A stretch of DNA of 64,000 bases from Chitinophaga filiformis (GTDB taxonomy: Bacteria; Bacteroidota; Bacteroidia; Chitinophagales; Chitinophagaceae), in contig NZ_JAKIRP010000001.1 in NCBI RefSeq assembly GCF_021646545.1, positions 558,001 to 622,000 of the forward strand. Direction: 5' to 3'. The notes below the pieces were generated by a model. It saw nothing but the letters and a program-made list of their open reading frames with translations, was not told the origin of the DNA and ran no database searches. This document shows positions 58,180 to 64,000 of the stretch, in pieces; position 1 is the stretch's first letter, and each line of letters starts with the position of its first letter. Position numbers and translations under genes: made by a program.

Positions 58180-58326
58180 CAGGATAAATTTTTCAAAAAG
58201 TAAAAAAAATATTCTAATGCGCAAAAAAAGTGCGCACATGACTTCCACCTTTGTTTTGTCATCGTTGATGACACAGTTACAAAAGGCTGCGGCGGACCGG
58301 ATGAGGGTTTCTGAATGGCCCCGTAG

Positions 58327-58350
58327 TATTACCACGAATCGCTGGTAATA
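58327..58350 (+). other. Hairpin just upstream of the Y RNA-like element
   Basis: Stem TATTACC (58327-58333) / GGTAATA (58344-58350) with a 10-nt loop, directly abutting the outer stem of the tRNA-like RNA. It may be part of the same RNA. Confidence 0.55.
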
Positions 58351-58351
58351 T

Positions 58352-58480
58352 GCTGCTGTCGCAAGTGTTTGTTCCTGTGGGTTCGACTCCCATCCTCTGA
58401 AAAAGGATCGCTCAGGTAGAGCAATAGACACGGAACCCTTTAAAGGTTCCACCTTGGACTTTAAATCCAATTCCAGCAGC
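58352..58480 (+). ncRNA. Y RNA-like, circularly permuted tRNA mimic
   Basis: Hand folding gives an outer stem GCTGCTG (58352-58358) / CAGCAGC (58474-58480). A 9-bp helix (58365-58373 with 58423-58431, two G-U pairs) encloses, in order, a T arm (stem 58377-58381 / 58389-58393, loop TTCGACT, the canonical TTCRANY form), a short acceptor-like hairpin CCT-CTGAAAA-AGG (58394-58406) and a D arm GCTC-AGGTA-GAGC (58410-58422). In a tRNA the helix joining the T and D arms is the anticodon stem, so this is a tRNA with its acceptor ends closed and its chain opened at the anticodon. That matches the tRNA-like module of bacterial YrlA Y RNAs. Two more hairpins with CTTTAAA loops follow (58432-58450, 58454-58470). 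It cannot be a normal tRNA, because there is no acceptor 3' end. Confidence 0.75.
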
Positions 58481-58821
58481 GGCAAACTGCTTTAACAATT
58501 GTCGCCTCTAACTAAGACAGGGTAGCAGCCCGGTAGAAAAGCAAAAGGCCTTTCTCCATCTGCGACCGCCTTGAAAAAGGCAGATACCGCTGTTGAACGT
58601 GGAACTGATCTTTGGCCGGTGCCTGGTTTATCCCTATACCCGGTATCCTTGTACCATGTTAGCCCACCGGGCACCATGGCCGGGAACATGTTTCACCGAC
58701 AACAACTCAAGCCCGCTTCCGCAGGTAACAGACATGGTAGCTACCCTACAGACACACAACTCCTCTGGGAGTCTATATATAATTACAATTACTAATCCCT
58801 AAACCCGAAAACAACAAATTT

Positions 58822-59928
58822 ATGATATCACGTACAAAAGTAGCAGCATACACCAAGGCGTTAGTGTTCAAAAACAATCGCTACATAAAGACGCTGCAGG
58901 AAGGAACTCACTGGGTGAAGTCCGACGAACTGGTAATGCTGTTTGATATGACGAAGCCATTTCAGCCTTCCGTTGACCTGAATATACTATTACAGTACAC
59001 AGATCTGGCAGAAGCGCTGGATGTGATCACTGTAAAGCAGCAGGAAATTGGCCTGCTGTATGAGAATGGCTTGTTCAGGTCTGTATTGGCACCAGGGAAG
59101 CATGCCTACTGGAAGGGGATCGCTGCGTACAGCGTTACGCTGATAGACCTTTCAAAGTATGAGATCACCGAACAGGTGGAACGCGCCATTCTGGTAAGGC
59201 CGGAATTACAGCCTTATGTGAGGTTCTACACCATAGAATCCTACGAGAAGGGACTGCTGTATGTAGACGGAAAGTTCAATAAGGCACTGGAGCCAGGCAT
59301 ACACTATTTCTGGAAGAATCCAGTTGCACTGACAGTATACAAGACAGATATCCGCCAGTTACAGATGGAGATCAACGGACAGGAAATCCTGACAAAGGAC
59401 AAGGCCAATATCCGTATCAACTTCACTGTACGTTACAATGTAGTGGATATTTACAAGCTGGTTGAAAATAAGGAATATGATAAGCAACTGTATGTATTGC
59501 TGCAGCTGGCCCTGCGGGAACAGGTAGCAGTGTATACACTGGATGAACTACTGGACAAAAGAGACGAGATCTCTCCAATGGTCATGAATACAGTGACAGA
59601 AAAGGCGCTTCAATTGGGTGTACAGCTACTGGACTGCGGTATTCGCGATATCATATTGCCAGGTGATGTGAAGGAGATCATGAACCAGGTATTGATAGCT
59701 GAAAAGAAGGCGCAGGCCAACAGCATCATGCGAAGAGAAGAAACAGCAAGCACCCGTAGCCTGTTGAACACAGCGAAGCTCATGGAAGAAAATGAAATGC
59801 TGTTTAAGTTGAAGGAGATGGAATATGTTGAGAAGATAGCAGACAAGATCAGCAACATTACGCTAAGCGGTGGTGGAGATATCGTGGGGCAGCTAAAGCA
59901 AATATTCGTACCAGCAAAGAAGGGGTGA
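58822..59928 (+). CDS. Slipin (SPFH/band 7) family protein without membrane anchor
   Basis: The 368-residue protein has an SPFH domain over about residues 144-300 (PGIHYFWKNPVALTVYKTDI, KANIRINFTVRYNVVDIYKL, LLDCGIRDIILPGDVKEIMN). A helical tail follows (IAEKKAQANSIMRREETAST). No hydrophobic hairpin is present at the N-terminus; instead two extra copies of the SPFH-entry motif occur before the domain (near residues 13-32 and 77-96). Soluble slipins of this kind are known next to RtcB-type RNA repair genes, and the tRNA-like RNA immediately upstream fits that context. Its molecular role there is unknown. It is followed by a hairpin terminator. Confidence 0.88.
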   Translation: MISRTKVAAYTKALVFKNNRYIKTLQEGTHWVKSDELVMLFDMTKPFQPSVDLNILLQYTDLAEALDVITVKQQEIGLLYENGLFRSVLAPGKHAYWKGIAAYSVTLIDLSKYEITEQVERAILVRPELQPYVRFYTIESYEKGLLYVDGKFNKALEPGIHYFWKNPVALTVYKTDIRQLQMEINGQEILTKDKANIRINFTVRYNVVDIYKLVENKEYDKQLYVLLQLALREQVAVYTLDELLDKRDEISPMVMNTVTEKALQLGVQLLDCGIRDIILPGDVKEIMNQVLIAEKKAQANSIMRREETASTRSLLNTAKLMEENEMLFKLKEMEYVEKIADKISNITLSGGGDIVGQLKQIFVPAKKG

Positions 59929-59947
59929 TAAAAGGTCATCCCTTCTT
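59917..59947 (+). terminator. Hairpin at the end of the slipin gene
   Basis: Twelve-bp stem (one G-U pair), AAGAAGGGGTGA with TCATCCCTTCTT and a 7-nt loop, starting inside the last codons of the slipin gene. A second small hairpin (CCCTG-TTTT-CAGGG) follows near 59957. Confidence 0.6.
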
Positions 59948-60009
59948 CGTTTATAAAACCCCTGTTTTCAGGGATTCTCTTTTCTGCCGATCAGCCCTAT
60001 TTTTAAGGC

Positions 60010-60528
60010 ATGCTTAAATACAGCATTACCATCTTTATTGTAACCGCCGCCGCTATCTGCGGCTATTTCCTGTTTGCATACAAATTGGATACAGTCGTGC
60101 TGTACGATCGTACTGCAGCTTACACCTCCATTAGCCCCTACCTTTCAGCAGTACCCGAATTCCTTATCAATGGCGATAACGAACTCAACGTGGTACTCAA
60201 CTTTGAAGATATCAGGGACACTGTATACCTCCATAATCTCGAAATAAATCTTTCGCCTGCAAATGCCTCTCCGCTCTTGCCTGTTGCTGTAAGGAGTGAT
60301 GTGCGTAAGTGTGAGGCCACCTCATACGAGCAGCTACCCTGCAAGGCGAAAATGCTGCAACCATTGACCGAAGATCAACATTTTACCTTTACATTCAACA
60401 CCAGTCACACCAACACCAAACGTTACCTGGTAACGATCAGGGGCGATATCGTGGCAGGCACTTACAAGTCTTCTTTTCGTAAGCAAATAAAAATCCAGGA
60501 AAAAGCATTGTTCCTCGAGCGCAATTAA
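60010..60528 (+). CDS. Membrane-anchored hypothetical protein (172 aa)
   Basis: The protein begins with one hydrophobic segment (MLKYSITIFIVTAAAICGYF) and a beta-rich domain that probably lies in the periplasm. The domain includes DNELNVVLNFEDIRDTVYLH and TFTFNTSHTNTKRYLVTI, and two cysteines (CEATSYEQLPC) that could form a disulphide. I do not recognise a family. It is 35 bp upstream of the DUF5690 gene in the same direction. Confidence 0.7.
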   Translation: MLKYSITIFIVTAAAICGYFLFAYKLDTVVLYDRTAAYTSISPYLSAVPEFLINGDNELNVVLNFEDIRDTVYLHNLEINLSPANASPLLPVAVRSDVRKCEATSYEQLPCKAKMLQPLTEDQHFTFTFNTSHTNTKRYLVTIRGDIVAGTYKSSFRKQIKIQEKALFLERN

Positions 60529-60563
60529 TTACTATTTTTAGCAGGTACCATCAACCTGTTCAT

Positions 60564-61841
60564 TTGCATCAGCCAATATCTAATCGATTCTCTTCCCGTC
60601 AGCTCAGCGTGGCCGTTTTCTCTGCACTGATCGCCTTTGCAGCATATACCTGCATCTTCGCTTTCCGGAAAGCCTTCAACGTAGCCGCCTATGCAGGCCA
60701 TACCATTCTGGGACTGGATTACAAGATCGTACTGGTCATCACCCAGGTATTGGGGTATATGAGCAGTAAATTCTATGGTATACGGTTTATCTCAGAAATG
60801 AAAAGGGTAGGAAGGGGCCGGCTGATACTGTTATTAGTAGGACTATCCTGGTTGGCCTGGCTATTATTTGCAGTAATACCTGCGCCTTATAATTTCTGGT
60901 GTCTTTTCTTAAATGGTTTTCCCCTTGGCATGATATGGGGTATTGTATTTTCTTATGTGGAAGGCCGGCGTACAACTGACCTGATCAGTGCAGCGCTGGC
61001 GGTGAGCTTCATCTTCGCTTCGGGACTGGCCAAATTTACCGCCCAATGGGTTATGGAGTCGCTCGGAGCAGATGAGTTCCGGATGCCATTTATAGTCGGC
61101 GCCTTATTTATCTTGCCACTATTACTGTTTGTATACCTGCTGGAAAAGATCCCGCCTCCTGATGAAGAAGATAAAGCATTGCGTATGCACCGGCTGCCGA
61201 TGCCGGCAGAAGAAAGGAAAAAATTATTAGCAAGGTTCCTCCCGGGCCTGATAATGCTCATCATCATCTACATTCTCGTAACCATACTAAGAGAAGTAAG
61301 AGACAGCTTTATGGCTGATATGTGGCGTGCCTCCGGCGAGCCATTTGATGCCAGTATATTCACCCGGACAGAAACCATCATTTCCCTGATCATACTCGTA
61401 ATGATCGCGGCCATGATATTCCTCCAGAATAACTACAGGACTTTCATCCTGACACAGATCATCATGTTGCTGGGCTTTATTATTTCCCTGGTAGCAACTG
61501 TGCTCTACCTGCAATCTGGATTATCATTATACCTGTGGATGATATTGGTGGGGCTGGGTTTATTTATGGTTTATATACCATTCAACAGTATCCTATTTGA
61601 CCGTTTTATTGCCACTTTCCGCTTTTCCGGCAATGTCGGCTTCCTCATTTACCTGGCAGATTCCTTCGGCTACCTGGGAAGTGTGGGGGTGCTACTCACG
61701 AAATCGCTGTTCCGCATCCAGACAAACTGGTTACAGTTCTATACTCAACTCGTGCTGATAACAGGATGCGTAGGCATTATCGGCACTGCTATCAGTATTG
61801 TCTATTTTATAAGGAAGTATAGATCTGAAATAAAGGCCTAA
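60564..61841 (+). CDS. DUF5690 family membrane protein (MFS-like)
   Basis: The 425-residue protein has about 12 membrane helices and matches DUF5690, a Bacteroidota family related to MFS carriers (AAYTCIFAFRKAFNVAAY, LDYKIVLVITQVLGYMSSKF). There is no ATG before the first helix, so the start is probably the TTG at 60564. The cargo is unknown. Its stop overlaps the convergent dioxygenase gene by 4 bp. Confidence 0.83.
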   Translation: MHQPISNRFSSRQLSVAVFSALIAFAAYTCIFAFRKAFNVAAYAGHTILGLDYKIVLVITQVLGYMSSKFYGIRFISEMKRVGRGRLILLLVGLSWLAWLLFAVIPAPYNFWCLFLNGFPLGMIWGIVFSYVEGRRTTDLISAALAVSFIFASGLAKFTAQWVMESLGADEFRMPFIVGALFILPLLLFVYLLEKIPPPDEEDKALRMHRLPMPAEERKKLLARFLPGLIMLIIIYILVTILREVRDSFMADMWRASGEPFDASIFTRTETIISLIILVMIAAMIFLQNNYRTFILTQIIMLLGFIISLVATVLYLQSGLSLYLWMILVGLGLFMVYIPFNSILFDRFIATFRFSGNVGFLIYLADSFGYLGSVGVLLTKSLFRIQTNWLQFYTQLVLITGCVGIIGTAISIVYFIRKYRSEIKA

Positions 61842-62554
61842 TTATGCAGCAGTTCCGACCACTGAAGTGGTGCAGGCAATTCCCGGTTGCTGAATTCTAT
61901 ATGGATCACCCGACGCTTATGGTTATTGGTAGTTCTGCTGGAGGCATGCAGCAGTAAAGGACGCATGATCATCATTCCGCCTTTACGTACATTACATGAC
62001 ACTTCCGTTTCCTTAGACCAGTCGATCGTCTCAGGACGATAGATACCTTTGTTATGAGAACCGGGAATCACTCTTAATGCACCGTTATGTTCATCCGTAT
62101 CATCCAGGTGAATGCGGATGGTGAAATTATTTTCCAATACTGTTAACGGTGGCTGTACAGCATATTGCTGTTGCTTTACCGTCCAGGGGCCAAATCCGGG
62201 AACATCCGCTTTATCTTTTACTGAAATAGTAAGATCCTGGTGATAGGACACGAACCAGTTAGAATCCCCTGGTTTATCAAAATAGATCGATTTTACTGCC
62301 CGGTAACCTTCTCCGAAAAGCGCATTGATCACCGCATTCAATACTGGTGTAAAGATAGCAGGCGCTGCATCCGGCACCTCTTTGAGAAACTGCCTGATAG
62401 CAAACAAGTCTTTCGTTTTGCGGAAGGTTTCATTGGAACTGTCGGCCTGTTGAATCAACGCGATCAATGCGTCGACTTCATTATCAGTGAATATATTCTC
62501 TATTACTGTAAATCCATGCGCAGCTATTTCCTGCTGATGTGCACTTGCGTTCAT
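61838..62554 (-). CDS. PhyH-family Fe(II)/2-oxoglutarate dioxygenase
   Basis: The 238-residue protein belongs to the phytanoyl-CoA dioxygenase family. The iron ligands are the His and Asp of SYHQDLT and a distal His, probably the one in RPLLLHASSRT. Double-stranded beta-helix landmarks include IRIHLDDTDEHNGALRVIPG. The family hydroxylates small molecules, and its substrate here cannot be predicted. It overlaps the upstream nucleotidyltransferase gene by 4 bp (ATGA), so it is part of that operon. Confidence 0.88.
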   Translation of the reverse strand: MNASAHQQEIAAHGFTVIENIFTDNEVDALIALIQQADSSNETFRKTKDLFAIRQFLKEVPDAAPAIFTPVLNAVINALFGEGYRAVKSIYFDKPGDSNWFVSYHQDLTISVKDKADVPGFGPWTVKQQQYAVQPPLTVLENNFTIRIHLDDTDEHNGALRVIPGSHNKGIYRPETIDWSKETEVSCNVRKGGMMIMRPLLLHASSRTTNNHKRRVIHIEFSNRELPAPLQWSELLHN

Positions 62555-63627
62555 ATATCCTGTTTGTAAAACTGTTCCCTGATGCTTACGAGAATGGCTT
62601 CGGCTTTAGCCAGATCTGGTGTGTCCGGCAGACCGGAGCGCTCGTAAAGGTCGTCCATCTTCTCTAGTTTTTCATCCACCATTTTCAACAGGTCATCGTA
62701 TTCGAACGCCCCGCTTTTGATACTAAGCAAAAACTCCCTGTCTTTTCTTTGCACAATCACTTTTCGTTCGACAGCTATCTCTTCTGCCATACTTAACAGA
62801 CGGAAGGTATGCATCATGTTTTTCGCATCATAGTTCTTACCATGGGTCAGGGTATTCTGGTATCGGGTATCATTCCGTTTTTCCACCCATTCCCAGTATT
62901 CGAGATATTCCCGGCAATAAACAGAATAACCGTCTTTGTTGAAGTTCATAACTGCCAGGTGAGAGATCCCTGGGGGAATTGAGCTTAATTGTACATCATT
63001 GGCGGCTTCGCCGGATATGATGCCCTTGAGAAAAGTCTTATCAGTTATCTGGTGCTGATGAAACAACAGGTAAACGTCGCGGAAATGAGGCACCTGGGTC
63101 AGACCACAATCCTCCTGCGAAAACCCCTGGCTATCCAGCCATTGTTGCAGGGGAATGCTACCGTTGCCGGCAATAACGTAGCAGAAATCCAGTACCGATT
63201 TACGCTTTTCATCTAAGGGACGATGAATCTTTTTATTGAGTCCTCTGGCTTTCTTTATTTGTGAAGCGGCATAACCGGCAAAAGTGTCTTTACACAATTT
63301 CGACAGGAAGTCCTCCGGTTTTATCTGGTCCATCAGGCCATGACGAAACAATACACAATCGGGAGGCGTGCTTAAAAGTTCAATAATATTCGGATTATTC
63401 TTACTCAGCAGGTCTATAAATCTGCCTATTTCAAAATAGACTTCATCATTCGTGCTGTTTGAAATTTGCGGGGTATAGGTCAATCCATACAGCTCCCTGG
63501 GCGGCAACACAAAGATTCCCTTAATATCTGTATCAGACGTGGGGGAGTGCAATTGCTGCGCCCTGCTGCCGCTGATGCATTTTAACAGCAGGTGTCGGTT
63601 ACCGGATTGCAATTCTTCTAAAGTCAT
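62551..63627 (-). CDS. Predicted nucleotidyltransferase, DNA polymerase beta superfamily (COG3541-like)
   Basis: The 358-residue protein has the nucleotidyltransferase signature CISGSRAQQLHSPTSDTDIK, with the GS pair and the catalytic DxD near the N-terminus. The remainder is helical (SQIKKARGLNKKIH, NTLTHGKNYDAKNMMHTFRL). Such minimal nucleotidyltransferases have unknown RNA or protein targets. I recall members encoded near RtcB RNA ligases. It lies downstream of a second nucleotidyltransferase with a 4-bp ATGA overlap and is followed by the dioxygenase with the same type of overlap. Confidence 0.82.
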   Translation of the reverse strand: MTLEELQSGNRHLLLKCISGSRAQQLHSPTSDTDIKGIFVLPPRELYGLTYTPQISNSTNDEVYFEIGRFIDLLSKNNPNIIELLSTPPDCVLFRHGLMDQIKPEDFLSKLCKDTFAGYAASQIKKARGLNKKIHRPLDEKRKSVLDFCYVIAGNGSIPLQQWLDSQGFSQEDCGLTQVPHFRDVYLLFHQHQITDKTFLKGIISGEAANDVQLSSIPPGISHLAVMNFNKDGYSVYCREYLEYWEWVEKRNDTRYQNTLTHGKNYDAKNMMHTFRLLSMAEEIAVERKVIVQRKDREFLLSIKSGAFEYDDLLKMVDEKLEKMDDLYERSGLPDTPDLAKAEAILVSIREQFYKQDI

Positions 63628-64000
63628 TGGGTATTAATATATTTTCTGAACAGTGTATTCATTTCAGTCGTGTTATGTTGTACAGCTGGCAGCAATGATG
63701 CCTGTTCTTTACAATAAGCGATCGTCTCTTCAATCCAATGCTGCAGGACAGGTACGGGCGTGATCATTGTTTTCTCGTCCGATACTTTCTTGCGTTCCAG
63801 CAATTCATCAGTGGCCTCATTCCAGTCCTTATCGGCGATGAGCACTCTCAATTCATTAAATGTAATTGGAGGTACTGCCTTTTTCTCAATGATCCACAGA
63901 GCGGCCAATACCGGACGTAATGCGTAGAAGTATTTCTTGATCCTTACCTGCTCGCCCTGCAAATCATACTCGAAGGTATTCCTTGCCATGGAAATATAGT
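63624..64000 (-). CDS. Nucleotidyltransferase (YcgL/COG3541 type), C-terminal part; N-terminus beyond window
   Basis: The frame is open to the window edge on the minus strand. An ATG at 63989 exists, but the reading frame continues upstream of it and the protein begins inside a family motif (ARNTFEYDLQGEQVRIKKYF), so the ATG is probably internal. The sequence (KKYFYALRPVLAALWIIEKK, PPITFNELRVLI) matches the C-terminal half of YcgL-type predicted nucleotidyltransferases. The catalytic GS and DxD motifs should lie beyond base 64000. The 4-bp overlap with the next gene shows co-translation. Confidence 0.78.
   Translation of the reverse strand, partial: YISMARNTFEYDLQGEQVRIKKYFYALRPVLAALWIIEKKAVPPITFNELRVLIADKDWNEATDELLERKKVSDEKTMITPVPVLQHWIEETIAYCKEQASLLPAVQHNTTEMNTLFRKYINTQ

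Larger units (their letters stand above)
58180..58821. other. Divergent region between WYL and slipin genes carrying structured RNA
   Basis: 642 bp without a protein gene. Besides the tRNA-like RNA it holds small dyads near the WYL start (TGCGC 58218-58222 / GCGCA 58232-58236; GTCATC-GTT-GATGAC 58258-58272). After the RNA there are hairpins at about 58556-58585 (GAAA loop) and 58614-58681 (stem GGCCGGTGCC with GGCACC-AT-GGCC), and a small ACTCC-TCTG-GGAGT hairpin before the slipin start. The RNA may therefore extend into the slipin leader. Confidence 0.65.

Noticed and set aside
58377-58470. Ordinary tRNA gene, possibly with UUA (ochre suppressor) anticodon
   Set aside because: T arm, acceptor-like hairpin, D arm and anticodon-like hairpins are in permuted order, and there is no 3' acceptor strand or CCA position.
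58180-58485. N-terminal extension of the WYL regulator
   Set aside because: The open frame runs antisense through the tRNA-like RNA and has no similarity to WYL proteins; the ATG at 58179 gives the normal length.

Overview
The window looks like a chromosomal segment of a Bacteroidota bacterium of the Chitinophagaceae, most likely Chitinophaga or a close relative. Supporting signs are a type IX secretion (T9SS) adhesin locus with PorP/SprF and OmpA-like partners, a SusC/SusD pair, a DUF5606 protein, TPR/DUF6377 and DUF5690 proteins, weak Shine-Dalgarno sequences, and promoters of the Bacteroidetes type (TTTG, 19 nt, TAnnTTTG). The genus is inferred from gene content; no 16S gene is present.

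Layout. 1-4.2 kb: DUF5606 gene (cut by the edge), a secreted lamin-tail-domain protein, and asd. 4.4-8.9 kb: small unknown gene, DUF2461 protein, outer-membrane porin and ammonium transporter. 8.9-15.2 kb: uvrB, S1/P1 nuclease, PfkB kinase, MATE exporter, small lipoprotein. 15.4-28.7 kb: T9SS surface locus on the minus strand, with a giant 3.4-kresidue adhesin, PorP/SprF and an OmpA/WD40/TPR protein. 29.4-32.0 kb: a NACHT-like STAND NTPase divergent from the adhesin. 32.1-37.9 kb: transglutaminase-like membrane protein, CLC-CBS chloride channel, KefG-like and KefC-like genes, then two small minus-strand genes. 37.9-39.6 kb: non-coding and very rich in inverted repeats. 39.6-44.5 kb: TetR-TolC-HlyD-MFS drug-efflux operon. 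45.5-48.8 kb: fructokinase, then a CBM9-like protein overlapping a GH10-like hydrolase. 48.8-50.5 kb: non-coding, with a family of related small hairpins. 50.6-58.2 kb: SusD, SusC, DUF6377 regulator and WYL regulator, all minus. 58.2-58.8 kb: a structured RNA locus. 58.8-64 kb: slipin, unknown anchored protein and DUF5690 transporter on plus, then a minus operon of two predicted nucleotidyltransferases (one cut by the edge) and a PhyH-type dioxygenase.

The most interesting locus is 57.1-64 kb. Between the WYL regulator and the slipin gene lies a sequence that folds by hand into a circularly permuted tRNA mimic: canonical T arm, short closed acceptor-like hairpin, D arm, and a 9-bp helix in the position of the anticodon stem, followed by two hairpins with the same CTTTAAA loop and enclosed by a 7-bp stem. 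This is the architecture of bacterial YrlA-type Y RNAs. With a soluble slipin, a WYL regulator and nucleotidyltransferases around it, I infer an RNA-damage or RNA-repair island whose RtcB ligase and/or Ro60 protein may lie outside the window.

Other unusual signals are the hairpin family at 48.9-49.7 kb, whose stems vary in a compensatory way around a GGAA-type loop; the adhesin, with seven CxxC modules separated by Ig-like runs of 1, 1, 2, 2, 3, 4 and 11; and a TetR promoter with a palindrome filling the -33/-7 spacer.
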